This document shows, piece by piece, positions 32,626 to 40,427 of a stretch of DNA of 57,693 nucleotides. The stretch is from positions 1 through 57,693 of IMG/VR virus record IMGVR_UViG_3300025030_001169; one strand, given 5' to 3'. Positions within the stretch are counted from its first letter, which is position 1, and every line of letters starts with the position of its first letter. The position numbers were made by a program, and so were the translations under genes. Below the pieces are notes generated by a model. The model saw nothing but the letters and a program-made list of their open reading frames with translations. It searched no databases and was not told where the DNA came from. The DNA comes from a virus.

Positions 32626-33260
32626 GACATAATCCATACAAAATAGTTCAAATGTTTGAAGAAGAGATAGCAAATTATACTGGCGCTCCCTATGCGGTAT
32701 CTGTAGACAGTTGTACTAATGCATTATTCCTTTGTTGTAGATTTTTAAATGTTAAATGGGTTACAATACCAAGTAAGACATATCTTTCAGTTCCGCAATC
32801 TATTATGCACGCTGGGGGAAGTGTTATTTTTGATAAAAGAGAAATAACAAATAATTGGAAGGGAATATACCAATTGTTACCATATGGTATATGGGATGCT
32901 GCTAAGAGATTTACATTTAATATGTATTCTCAAAATACTGCACCGGGAGACTTTATGTGTTTATCATTTCATATGAAAAAGCATTTGAAGATAGGCAAAG
33001 GGGGTATGATTCTTACAGATAACGAGAAAGCTGTTGCGTGGTTTAAGAAGGCGAGATACGAAGGAAGAAGTCAAAAGATGTATCATGAAGATGATATTGA
33101 TATGTTAGGATGGAATATGTATATGACTCCTCAACAAGCAGCTCATGGTTTAGCATTAATGCAAAATATTGAAAAATATAATGATGACTTGGGTGAAAAC
33201 AATGGTTATAGAGATCTTACAGAATTTACAATATTTAAAAATAATCAAACAATCGAATGA
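32622..33260 (+). CDS. short DegT/DnrJ/EryC1-type sugar aminotransferase
   Basis: PLP-dependent enzyme related to sugar aminotransferases. FEEEIANYTGAPYAVSVDS with CTNALFLCC is the N-terminal signature, IPSKTYLSVPQSIMHAGG follows, then DAAKRF, and SFHMKKHLKIGKGG holds the candidate PLP lysine. At 212 residues it has only about half the ~370 residues of family members: the C-terminal substrate/dimer domain is missing. It could be a minimal phage version or a truncated, inactive copy. It overlaps both neighbours, which suggests it is still expressed. Confidence 0.72.
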   Translation: MRHNPYKIVQMFEEEIANYTGAPYAVSVDSCTNALFLCCRFLNVKWVTIPSKTYLSVPQSIMHAGGSVIFDKREITNNWKGIYQLLPYGIWDAAKRFTFNMYSQNTAPGDFMCLSFHMKKHLKIGKGGMILTDNEKAVAWFKKARYEGRSQKMYHEDDIDMLGWNMYMTPQQAAHGLALMQNIEKYNDDLGENNGYRDLTEFTIFKNNQTIE

Positions 33261-34000
33261 TTGAATTAACAGTTGCTCTTCCATTATTTAATAGCGGAAA
33301 AATCGCTTGGTTGGCATTAGAGGGATTATGCAATCAGAGAGATATTGATTTTGAATGGGAATTAGTGATTGCGGAAGAACAAAATGATTTAATGTTTGGA
33401 AAAGAGGGGATTTTAGAATATAAAGAAAGATTGGAGAGGATTGGATGTGTAAATATAACATATTTATATTTAATAAGGTGGATTTCTTTGGGAGAGAAAT
33501 GGAGATTGATAGCGATTAATACTAATGCAAATTCAAAAGCATTTCTTTTACAGGCTTCTGATTGTTATTCTCAACCATTTAGATTAAAGGCAGTATATCA
33601 AGCGATTGTTAAGAGTGATTTTGATTGGTATAAAAGTAATCAGGGATTATTTTATCATTTAAAAACAAAGAAAAATATTTTGTTTAGTGATGTAGAGAAC
33701 ATACAAAGAGGTGGATTAAATATGGCCACATTGACAAAATATGTTAAAAATTTACCATTAGAACAAAGAAGAGCAGTGGTCGATGGTTGGTTATATAAGT
33801 ATTGTAATCCCAAAAAGGTTTTTGTAGATATAGCGGATTATTGGGAATTGGGGGTTGATACTCATGGATTAAACCAAATTTCCTTAAAAAGAGATAAGTT
33901 TTTTAGGAATCCCACATTTCCGTTTGTAGAAACAGAATTAAATTGTAGAACATTATTGCCAGAATATATAATTCAGAAGTTTGATGATTTATTATTTTAA
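33257..34000 (+). CDS. GT2-like glycosyltransferase
   Basis: 247 residues. The N-terminus (ELTVALPLFNSGKIAWLALEGL) and FEWELVIAEEQ match the start of family 2 glycosyltransferases. A later LLQASDCYSQPFR replaces the DxD region, with Asp then Cys, so metal binding is uncertain. It overlaps the following GT-like gene; the two may be halves of one activity, since GT2 proteins normally hold both parts. Confidence 0.62.
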   Translation: MIELTVALPLFNSGKIAWLALEGLCNQRDIDFEWELVIAEEQNDLMFGKEGILEYKERLERIGCVNITYLYLIRWISLGEKWRLIAINTNANSKAFLLQASDCYSQPFRLKAVYQAIVKSDFDWYKSNQGLFYHLKTKKNILFSDVENIQRGGLNMATLTKYVKNLPLEQRRAVVDGWLYKYCNPKKVFVDIADYWELGVDTHGLNQISLKRDKFFRNPTFPFVETELNCRTLLPEYIIQKFDDLLF

Positions 34001-34517
34001 GCCATTTGATTTGGACAAGAAGTTGGGGCGAGCATATAATGAATATATGCGAATGCTTCCAAGTGATGAAGATTGGGGTTGTCTTTTAGATGGTGATACT
34101 ATGTTCCTTACAGAGGATTATGGAAAACAAATTCAAGAAATTGTAATGATGTACCCAAATACAGGGTTATTTACTTGTTTAACAAATAGGGTTGGTAGAA
34201 GGCAACAATGTTATAAAGGAGTTATGTCGGAGAATTGGGATATCAAACATCATTATCAAATCGCTCAAGAGGTTCAAAAATTTGCTCGTCACAACGTGTC
34301 TGAGATACATACTATAATCAGTGGGCACTTATTATTAGTTAAAAAAAAAACATGGCGAGAAGTAGGAGGATTTGTTGAGGAAGGCATTTTAAAAGTAGAT
34401 AATAAATTTAGTTGGGGGATTTTACAAGCGAGGAAGAAGATACTAATAATGAATGGCGTTTATATTTTTCACCGTTACAGAATTAATGGAATTAAATTTA
34501 GAGAACATTTAAAATGA
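33984..34517 (+). CDS. glycosyltransferase-like protein (GT-A)
   Basis: 177 residues from the ATG at 33984. LGRAYNEYMRMLPSDEDW, then CLLDGDTMFLTEDYG with a DGD motif (a DxD metal site), then FTCLTNRVGRRQQCY. This is the pattern of small GT-A enzymes in phage and capsule clusters. A late ISGHLLLVKKKTWREVGGF motif corresponds to the acceptor-side region of GT2. Overlaps the preceding gene by 17 bases. Confidence 0.65.
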   Translation: MIYYFKPFDLDKKLGRAYNEYMRMLPSDEDWGCLLDGDTMFLTEDYGKQIQEIVMMYPNTGLFTCLTNRVGRRQQCYKGVMSENWDIKHHYQIAQEVQKFARHNVSEIHTIISGHLLLVKKKTWREVGGFVEEGILKVDNKFSWGILQARKKILIMNGVYIFHRYRINGIKFREHLK

Positions 34518-34551
34518 GTATAGATCGTACAATATTGTATATAGTCAAGCC

Positions 34552-34695
34552 ATGAATGCGGTTTTTCGATTGGGAGAATATTTGAATAGGTTGATAAATA
34601 GTGAAGAAAGTAAGAAGACAATGAGTGAGGAAAAATTTAATAAAATAAGAGAATCTTTAGAATTGTCTAAGAAGATAATGAATAATTTAAAGTAA
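34552..34695 (+). CDS. hypothetical 47-residue helical protein
   Basis: ATG at 34552, with a TAATG overlap to the next gene. Product MNAVFRLGEYLNRL and then MSEEKFNKIRESLELSKKIMN is a helix with heptad-like spacing. It is preceded by a 13-codon frame at 34514 (MSIDRTILYIVKP) that may be the stump of a lost glycosyltransferase gene. Tight junctions support translation. Confidence 0.5.
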   Translation: MNAVFRLGEYLNRLINSEESKKTMSEEKFNKIRESLELSKKIMNNLK

Positions 34696-35432
34696 TGCAA
34701 GAAATTGATGTTGTATATCCGGTTGGTATTGGGAGCATCTGGAAAGACAATGAAATGCGTTATTCCTTGAGGAGTTTGGAAAAGAACTTGATAGGATTAA
34801 GAAATGTATTTATTGTCGGCCATCTCCCTCAGTTCATTCAAAGAGTTATTCACATTCCAGCAGCGGATATATACAGAGAGAACAAAGATGCAAATTTAAT
34901 AATGAAGATTTTGATGGCTTGTGATCATCCATCTTTATCAGAAAATTTTGTAAGACTCAGTGATGATCAATTAGTTTTGAAACCAATTTGTGAGGAATGT
35001 TTTGAGAATTGGTGGTATGAGGATTTAAAAGATAGACATTTTGGTCGTTTAAATAATTGGGGAAAGAGACTTAAGAATACTTATAATTTGTTAAAACAAC
35101 AAGGTCTCCCAACAAAGAATTATGATTCACACATTCCAATGATTTATAATAAGAAGAGTTTTGTAGATATAATGAATCGTTATCCTTGGAATAAAGATGG
35201 AAGCGGGGAAGGATTTACAATAAATACATTATATTTTAATAATATTTATAAAGGCGAGAGAGTCAAAGAAGGAATAAGATTTAATGTTGAAACACCATTA
35301 GATAAAGCCACTCTTCAGCGAGGATTTGAAAAAAATATGTTTTTAGGATATGATGAAAGAGGAAGAAATAATGAGTTGGAAGAAGTAATTCAAGAGGCGT
35401 TTCTTCAAAAAAGCAAATATGAAATTGATTAA
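34695..35432 (+). CDS. Stealth-like capsular polysaccharide phosphotransferase
   Basis: 245 residues. Motifs resemble the conserved regions of the Stealth family (hexose-1-phosphate transferases): DVVYPVGIGSIWKDNEMRYS with LRSLEKNL and VFIVGHLP, then IIMKILMACDH-like and LSDDQLVLK, and SHIPMIYNKKSF. Such enzymes link sugar phosphates in capsules and glycans. It is the last gene of the sugar island. Confidence 0.65.
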   Translation: MQEIDVVYPVGIGSIWKDNEMRYSLRSLEKNLIGLRNVFIVGHLPQFIQRVIHIPAADIYRENKDANLIMKILMACDHPSLSENFVRLSDDQLVLKPICEECFENWWYEDLKDRHFGRLNNWGKRLKNTYNLLKQQGLPTKNYDSHIPMIYNKKSFVDIMNRYPWNKDGSGEGFTINTLYFNNIYKGERVKEGIRFNVETPLDKATLQRGFEKNMFLGYDERGRNNELEEVIQEAFLQKSKYEID

Positions 35433-35435
35433 ACA

Positions 35436-35444
35436 CAGTTATTA
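35436..35444 (+). promoter_or_regulatory. putative promoter motif opening a non-coding interval
   Basis: CAGTTATTA four bases after a stop codon, within ACACAGTTATTA, the same string as at 40086-40096. It points into the 467-base gap that ends in a terminator, so it may drive a non-coding transcript. Confidence 0.35.
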
Positions 35445-35449
35445 TATAT

Positions 35450-35783
35450 AATTGGATAAATGGAAAAGTTCTTTGAGTTCAACATTGATAATAAATAAGT
35501 GTAAAAAAAATCCTGATAAAACAATTGAAAAGGTTGTTAAACAGGTAAAACAATTCTTGTAGTCGTATAGTGTCTTTTGTAATTGTTGGGATTATAATGC
35601 GCATAATCAAGTGATCGCGCATACCAGTCGCTTCGGTAACTGCAGAACCCGTGGCTAATACAATAAACCGTCCATCCCGATGTTGAATGAAAAGAACTTT
35701 AAATTTGGCTTTGTTTGTTTCCTTAATAGTTTGCTCATGGTTAGTAGGTTGTTCGGAAGATGCCCAGAAAATGGGGCATTTTT
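35450..35783 (+). ncRNA. candidate non-coding transcript in a 467-base gap
   Basis: The gap 35433-35899 has no convincing + strand gene. The longest forward frame is ~36 codons from a TTG at 35453. It is bounded by a promoter-like CAGTTATTA and a stem-loop terminator at 35760. The middle (35575-35690) is richer in G and C than its neighbours and holds an ATGCGC/GCGCAT inverted repeat. On the minus strand, 35799 down to 35479 is free of stops for 106 codons but lacks an upstream ATG. That could mean a gene remnant. RNA or pseudogene is unresolved. Confidence 0.3.
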
Positions 35784-35784
35784 C
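35760..35784 (+). terminator. rho-independent terminator
   Basis: ATGCCC/GGGCAT stem (35760-35765 with 35774-35779), loop AGAAAATG, then TTTTC. Acts in the + direction, ending the transcript from the sugar island or the candidate RNA. Confidence 0.65.
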
Positions 35785-35899
35785 ATTGGTTCTAATATGT
35801 TAATTTACAGTGTATAATAAAGTATTTTGGTGATGATTTTGAGATTGGAGAAAATAGACCGTAATTAGCTGCATAATTCATTATTAAAACCAAAATAAA

Positions 35900-36418
35900 A
35901 TGAGCAAAGCGTATCAATTGAAAGCCATAGAGGTCAACTCTGGCATAGAATGCACAAACTTGTGCATTATTAGCAACCCAAAGAAAACCATAGAAGAGGT
36001 CAAAGCATTAACCCCTAAGTTGATAGGACAAAGAAGAAAGTTAAAATGGAAAGGATATGTTTGTCCGAAGACAAAAAAGATTCAGTTTACTTCTTTTGCG
36101 GGCAAATTCCTTTTGGTTATTTCTTCAGCTAACAGTGAACGACCAATCATACCTTTTATTAAAAGGGAAATTGAGGGCAGACGTCCAACCGAGGACAAAT
36201 TCAAGCCAAATCCTGATAAGTATAGACATATAATGTTTGTATTGAAAGACAAGGTTCTTTACTGGAATCCGGTTGCTGGGAAATGGCACTCAACAAAGAC
36301 CGCTATTCCTGTAAGCATTTCCCAGGAAATGTTTAATGCAGTTAAGGCGAAGTTTGGAAAGAATGTGGTTATGACTGATTATTGTAAGACCGATGAATAT
36401 TTAAAGATTGTAAACTAA
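35900..36418 (+). CDS. hypothetical protein
   Basis: 172 residues, basic, not recognised. A CNxNLCIISNPKK-like start (ECTNLCIISNP), a KLIGQRRKLKWKGYVCP segment and a WNPVAGKWHS motif suggest a beta-rich protein. It is the first gene after the 467-base gap, with its own leader. It could bind nucleic acid given the basic patches. Confidence 0.55.
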   Translation: MSKAYQLKAIEVNSGIECTNLCIISNPKKTIEEVKALTPKLIGQRRKLKWKGYVCPKTKKIQFTSFAGKFLLVISSANSERPIIPFIKREIEGRRPTEDKFKPNPDKYRHIMFVLKDKVLYWNPVAGKWHSTKTAIPVSISQEMFNAVKAKFGKNVVMTDYCKTDEYLKIVN

Positions 36419-36435
36419 CATAGGAGAACAAAGCA

Positions 36436-36759
36436 ATGAGTGCAAAATTCGTAAAAGGTATTGGGATCGTCAAAAAATTAGACGATGTACCAAAGATTTT
36501 AATGGTTAAGAAAGAAGTTGCAAATGAGGAATGGTGTAAACATTTACCAACTCCATTAAAAGAAGGTGAGAAGGTTGTTGTTAAAGCGACGAGAATGGAT
36601 AGCTTATTTAACATGGGTATTCAAGTCAAACACGGAAATGGAATAAAAGGATTGAGTTGGTTTCATCATACCCATTTCGCTGATGTGTTCGGTCATCAAT
36701 TAAAAATTATTTTGGGAGAATTGTATATTCTCATTAAAGCAAAAAGGATTGTAAAATGA
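36436..36759 (+). CDS. hypothetical protein
   Basis: 107 residues, not recognised. Beta-rich, with GEKVVVKATRMD and GNGIKGLSWFHHTHF (two adjacent His). A purine-rich aggagaa lies 11 bases before the ATG. It overlaps the next gene by an ATGA. Confidence 0.5.
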   Translation: MSAKFVKGIGIVKKLDDVPKILMVKKEVANEEWCKHLPTPLKEGEKVVVKATRMDSLFNMGIQVKHGNGIKGLSWFHHTHFADVFGHQLKIILGELYILIKAKRIVK

Positions 36760-36977
36760 ATGATAATCTCTTTTTGTTTCTTGAAGAAACGTCCGCCATA
36801 GGTGGGAAGTTTCTCCCATTTAAAATGGATGATTTTGGCAAATATCCTTTGAGAGTATCATTAGATATAATATGCCGGTTGTTAAGGCCAGAAGAAGCCA
36901 GGGAGGTGTTGAAAGATTTTTTACCGTTATTTACAGATAAAAAATTTAAGACTTTATACGGGTCTGTAAACAACTAA
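36756..36977 (+). CDS. hypothetical small protein
   Basis: 73 residues. Mostly helical, with LRPEEAREVLKDFLPLF. Starts with an ATGA overlap. The 106 bases that follow contain a CCA/GAAG stem-loop (around 36996-37015) but no gene. Confidence 0.5.
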   Translation: MNDNLFLFLEETSAIGGKFLPFKMDDFGKYPLRVSLDIICRLLRPEEAREVLKDFLPLFTDKKFKTLYGSVNN

Positions 36978-37083
36978 AACAAACCAAAAGATCCTTCCAG
37001 AGAAGTGACTTCTGGTGAACAGCAATATAAGCGTATGGTTTAGCATAAAACAACGTTAAATTAAAGAAAAATTGTAAATTTGA

Positions 37084-37347
37084 ATGCCACTGAAGAAGCA
37101 AAATAATTTCTTTGAGGATTGGTCTAAAGCAATTAAGAGCATTGGGAAAGGTGAGGGAATCAAATGTAGAGTGGCCTGTAATACTAAATGCGTTAAGTGC
37201 GATGCATGCGAGCCAGAAATGGTATTGGTTGGAATAATTCCTTTTTGTGGAAAATGTTGGTCTAAATATATTAAGAAAGATGAAATATCTTTGAAGTTGT
37301 ATCATGTATGGTTGAAGATTTGGAACAAGAAAATTGGTAATGTATAA
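37084..37347 (+). CDS. cysteine-rich small protein
   Basis: 87 residues. CRVACNTKCVKCDACEPE followed by CGKCW gives six to seven cysteines, likely two zinc knuckles. Basic ends. No family recognised. Lies just before the lipoprotein gene. Confidence 0.55.
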   Translation: MPLKKQNNFFEDWSKAIKSIGKGEGIKCRVACNTKCVKCDACEPEMVLVGIIPFCGKCWSKYIKKDEISLKLYHVWLKIWNKKIGNV

Positions 37348-37375
37348 ATGTGTGTTAAAATAAAAGAAAATTGTT

Positions 37376-38032
37376 ATGAAAAATTTAATTTTAGTTGCTT
37401 TTGCCATATTATTAATGGCGAGTTGTAAAAAAGAAGATGTGTCTCCCGATCCGCAAAATGGGATTGATACAGTTTCTCCAATAATTACAATAATTGGTGA
37501 TAATCCATTAATTGTAAAACAGTTTGATGCTTACAATGATCCTGGAGCGATAGCAATAGATGCTATTGATGGAGAATGTATTGTGGATATTTCAGGACAT
37601 GTAAATATTGATTCTGCAAAGGAATATGTTGTAATTTATTCTGCAAGCGATTTGAGTGGAAATAGCAAAAACATATCAAGAACAGTAATTGTTTCAGGAG
37701 CCAAATATTTATCAGGAAGTTATATTGTAAGCGATTATCAAAGTGGAATATTAGTAATGTCTTACTATGATTCTATTCGGGGAGATTTAAACAACCATAA
37801 CAAGATATGGTTTAAGAAATTTGCAGGATATCAAAACGCTGTAATATATGGCGACATAGTTGGGAGTAAAATAGCAATACCGTCACAAGTGGTTCTTTGT
37901 GGTAGTCCTCAAATTCAACGAACATTTCAAGGATATGGGTCTTATGTTAAAGATTCAGTTAATTTTAATATAAATTATATAGAAACAACTAATGGGAATT
38001 CAACATCTGGAATATTGAAATTTAAGAAATAA
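37376..38032 (+). CDS. lipoprotein with DUF5011-like Ig domain
   Basis: 218 residues. The N-terminus is a lipoprotein signal: MKNLILVAFAILLMASCKK, with the lipobox LMAS followed by Cys17. Next comes an Ig-like domain (about 30-105) of the DUF5011 type: PIITIIGDNPLIVKQFDAY, NDPGAIAIDAIDGE, then VVIYSASDLSGNSKN. The last ~100 residues form a separate beta-rich domain (IWFKKFAGYQNAVIYGD). This would be displayed on the host envelope during infection, where it might block adsorption of other phages; that is inference. The leader ends aattgttatg. Confidence 0.8.
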   Translation: MKNLILVAFAILLMASCKKEDVSPDPQNGIDTVSPIITIIGDNPLIVKQFDAYNDPGAIAIDAIDGECIVDISGHVNIDSAKEYVVIYSASDLSGNSKNISRTVIVSGAKYLSGSYIVSDYQSGILVMSYYDSIRGDLNNHNKIWFKKFAGYQNAVIYGDIVGSKIAIPSQVVLCGSPQIQRTFQGYGSYVKDSVNFNINYIETTNGNSTSGILKFKK

Positions 38033-38053
38033 AATTGTTTAGGAGATTGTAAA

Positions 38054-39385
38054 ATGAAATTGTTATTACAAGCATTAGTTGATATCTCCAATTGCAAGGG
38101 AAGTGGCTCGAAAGAGAAACAATTGCAATTGTTGAGAGAAAATGATTCTGAGGAATTTAGAGAACTCTTACAAATAGCATTCAATCCTTACAGACCTCTA
38201 CATATAGCAAAAGTTGAAGGAGCAATATTTGAAGATTTGAAGGTACATGATTGTGTATTTGAGGACTTCAAATATATTGTAGAGAAACTGGAAGGAGTGA
38301 AGGCGATAAACGATCGCTTAAGAGGAATCGTGACTCAATTTGTGTGTACTGCGGATATTACAAAAGAACAAAGGGAGATATTAATTCAAGTGTTCTGCAA
38401 GTCATTAAACATTGGGATCGGCATAAAGACCATTAATAAAGTATATGACAAAGACTTTCTACCAGATGTCGAGCCAATGCTTGCGGAATCGGAGAATGAG
38501 GAAGTATTGAAAAAATGGTTGAAGGAATACGGTTATTTTTATTGCGAGGAAAAGTTTGATGGTTGTCGTCTTCTCATCCCAATAGAGAAAGGAGTTGTTA
38601 GGTTCTTCACCAGAGAATTCAGAGAATTAGACACCGCATGCCTTCCGAATCTGAAGAAGTCAATTGAGGCATTACATTTAAATAACTGTTTTCTTGATGG
38701 AGAATGGACTGATTTGAACCGGCAAACAGTTAGTGGGCGATTGAACAAGATATTGAAAGGAAATAAGGAGATACAAGATGAGGATACAATTGCTCACTTG
38801 TTTGCAATTAATCCGTTGGAGACATTTTACAATAAGAGAAATGGTTATAGTTATGAAACAAATAGGAAGATATTGGGAAGTGAACTATTTCAAAATGTAG
38901 AAGATGACAATCCTTGGAGAATAGTTATGGCATACAAATGTGATTCCTTAGATAGGATGAGAATGTATTATAATAGCGTTGTAAAAGCTGGCGGGGAGGG
39001 ACTTATTTGTAAACGTCCGGGACACACTTACCATATGAAGCGCAGTTCCGATTGGATCAAGAAAAAAGAAGAAAACATTTGTGATTTAAGAATAATAACA
39101 ACTTTCCCAGGAAAAGGGAAAAGGCTTGGAAAGATTGGGGGATTTATTTGTGAAAGCGAAGATGGTTTGTTGAAAGTAAATGTCGGCGGGGGATTCAGTG
39201 ACGAGTTAATTGATAAAGTTACGAAAAGTCCAGAGAATTATAAAAAGAAGATTGTTGAGATTAAATATAACATTAAGAGTCAAGACGAAAAGGGAAATTG
39301 GTCTTTATTTCTCCCAAGGTTAAATGGGAAAGAACCGTTCAGGATTGATAAAACTATCGCTAACAAATTGAAGGAGATAAAATAA
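38054..39385 (+). CDS. ATP-dependent DNA ligase (T4 gp30-like)
   Basis: Seals nicks during replication and recombination. The lysine motif is CEEKFDGCRL with Lys167 as the AMP acceptor. FTREFRELD is motif Ia-like, FLDGEW motif III, GGEGLICKRPG motif IV and SSDWIKKK motif V. The C-terminal OB fold includes KIGGFICESEDG. The N-terminal ~140 residues are the helical DNA-binding part of larger phage ligases. At 443 residues it is close to T4 ligase (487). A GTG-started kinase-like gene follows immediately. Confidence 0.92.
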   Translation: MKLLLQALVDISNCKGSGSKEKQLQLLRENDSEEFRELLQIAFNPYRPLHIAKVEGAIFEDLKVHDCVFEDFKYIVEKLEGVKAINDRLRGIVTQFVCTADITKEQREILIQVFCKSLNIGIGIKTINKVYDKDFLPDVEPMLAESENEEVLKKWLKEYGYFYCEEKFDGCRLLIPIEKGVVRFFTREFRELDTACLPNLKKSIEALHLNNCFLDGEWTDLNRQTVSGRLNKILKGNKEIQDEDTIAHLFAINPLETFYNKRNGYSYETNRKILGSELFQNVEDDNPWRIVMAYKCDSLDRMRMYYNSVVKAGGEGLICKRPGHTYHMKRSSDWIKKKEENICDLRIITTFPGKGKRLGKIGGFICESEDGLLKVNVGGGFSDELIDKVTKSPENYKKKIVEIKYNIKSQDEKGNWSLFLPRLNGKEPFRIDKTIANKLKEIK

Positions 39386-40000
39386 GTGGATAAGACACTA
39401 ATCATTTGGTTAATTGGGGGAAACTGTACTGGTAAAACAACGCAAGCCAGAGAGATACACAAATATTTTCAAAAATTGCAAACACATTCAACAAAGGAAA
39501 GAGTAATTGAGGAAAGTAATTTTTGTTATACCAGTATGTCTGACATATCTTGCAATGCGGGAAATCTTTTGAAAAGTCAATGTTCAGGAACAGATACACT
39601 TTCTACAAAACAACAAATTGAGGATTGCATCAATTATACAAAAGACCGTTATCCAATTGTTGTAATAGAAGGTATAATGGCAACCGGACAGTGGATTCAC
39701 TTTTTAAAACAGCAAGACACCATACTATTTACAGTGTTTCTTAATATGACGCCAGAAATCAATTTTAAGATGGTTTCTCAGCGTCGTGCCGCAAAGAAAG
39801 GTATTGCCCCAACTGATATACAGATCAGTCAGAAAACAAAGGAAAATATGGCTTCTAAATTACGAGGATTCTTTCTTTTATATAATAGGATGCAACCGTT
39901 ATCTGATTTTGCAATGAAGATTGACGTTGATGGGAAATCAATAAAGAAAATATTTGGCGTGATTGAGAGACAACTACAAACGATTTTACTTTCAGTCTGA
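39386..40000 (+). CDS. P-loop kinase (candidate DNA base or nucleotide kinase)
   Basis: 204 residues, GTG start immediately after the ligase stop. A P-loop GGNCTGKT (residues 11-18) follows the first strand. PIVVIEGIMATG is a likely Walker B region, and MVSQRRAAKKGI a lid-like basic helix. P-loop kinases of this size phosphorylate 5-hydroxymethyl-dU in DNA in some thymine-hypermodifying phages. The ADDT-like and helical-kinase-like genes 0.4-5 kb downstream make that reading attractive. It could instead be a deoxynucleotide or polynucleotide kinase serving the ligase next door. Confidence 0.55.
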   Translation: MDKTLIIWLIGGNCTGKTTQAREIHKYFQKLQTHSTKERVIEESNFCYTSMSDISCNAGNLLKSQCSGTDTLSTKQQIEDCINYTKDRYPIVVIEGIMATGQWIHFLKQQDTILFTVFLNMTPEINFKMVSQRRAAKKGIAPTDIQISQKTKENMASKLRGFFLLYNRMQPLSDFAMKIDVDGKSIKKIFGVIERQLQTILLSV

Positions 40001-40012
40001 AATCTTATTTCC

Positions 40013-40028
40013 AAAGTTATTATAAATA
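40013..40028 (+). promoter_or_regulatory. possible promoter: AAAGTTATTATAAATA
   Basis: Contains TATAAATA, the core word of T4 late promoters, joined to the AAAGTTAT variant seen elsewhere. It lies in the gap before the gene at 40137. With a gp55-like sigma predicted at 9218 this is suggestive, but AT-rich words recur by chance. Confidence 0.3.
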
Positions 40029-40087
40029 CATTTATTTAGTGTAAGAAGTGGGCGAAGTATTAACCAATAAAAGTAAATTAAGGAACA

Positions 40088-40096
40088 CAGTTATTA
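40088..40096 (+). promoter_or_regulatory. putative promoter motif
   Basis: ACACAGTTATTA (40086-40096 area), matching the string at 35434-35444, about 40 bases before the ATG at 40137. The gene it would drive ends in a strong terminator, forming a one-gene unit. Confidence 0.35.
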
Positions 40097-40136
40097 CCAA
40101 TAGTACTGTAAGTAAAAATAGTTTGTTTAACTTAAA

Positions 40137-40361
40137 ATGGAGATTAAAAGAATGGCTACAACAAAATTAGTTGCGTACTGCATGAAGACCAAACAGAAGA
40201 ATGTTCCTTTTGTTGGAAAACCCAAAATCATTAAGACCAGTCGTGGTTCGTATATGGTTCAGGGCGTTGATAAGGCAGGGAACAAAATGGCCACAACCGT
40301 ATCTGAAGCAGTCGCAATGGCTGCAATCAAAGAAGGTGTTGCTGTAAAGAACTGGAAATAG
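40137..40361 (+). CDS. small basic protein, DUF5679-like without zinc cysteines
   Basis: 74 residues from the ATG at 40137; the ATG at 40152 (MATTKLVAYC) is equally possible. The AYCMKTKQKNVPF start and a later GNKMATTVSEAVAM segment recall small DUF5679-type proteins. Only one Cys remains. Surrounded by a promoter-like motif and a strong terminator, so probably expressed alone and strongly. Perhaps DNA-binding because of its charge, but this is a guess. Confidence 0.55.
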   Translation: MEIKRMATTKLVAYCMKTKQKNVPFVGKPKIIKTSRGSYMVQGVDKAGNKMATTVSEAVAMAAIKEGVAVKNWK

Positions 40362-40387
40362 TCCGGTTGTGAGTGAATAGTTGTTAC

Positions 40388-40423
40388 GAAGTCCCATTGA
40401 AAAGTGGGACTTCTTATTTTCTT
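40388..40423 (+). terminator. strong rho-independent terminator
   Basis: Perfect nine-base-pair stem GAAGTCCCA/TGGGACTTC (40388-40396 with 40405-40413), loop TTGAAAAG, then TTATTTTCTT. Ends the unit of the small basic protein. Confidence 0.85.
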
Positions 40424-40427
40424 CAGA

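Noticed and set aside
35597-35622. ATGCGC/GCGCAT inverted repeat as an operator
   Set aside because: Six bases with a 14-base spacer within a possible coding remnant; too little to support an operator.
36996-37015. Stem-loop after the gene at 36756 as a terminator
   Set aside because: Short stem with a bulge and no T run; left unlisted.
40404-40427. GTG start extending the ADDT-like protein
   Set aside because: It falls in the stem of a perfect terminator hairpin; the ATG at 40428 is better.
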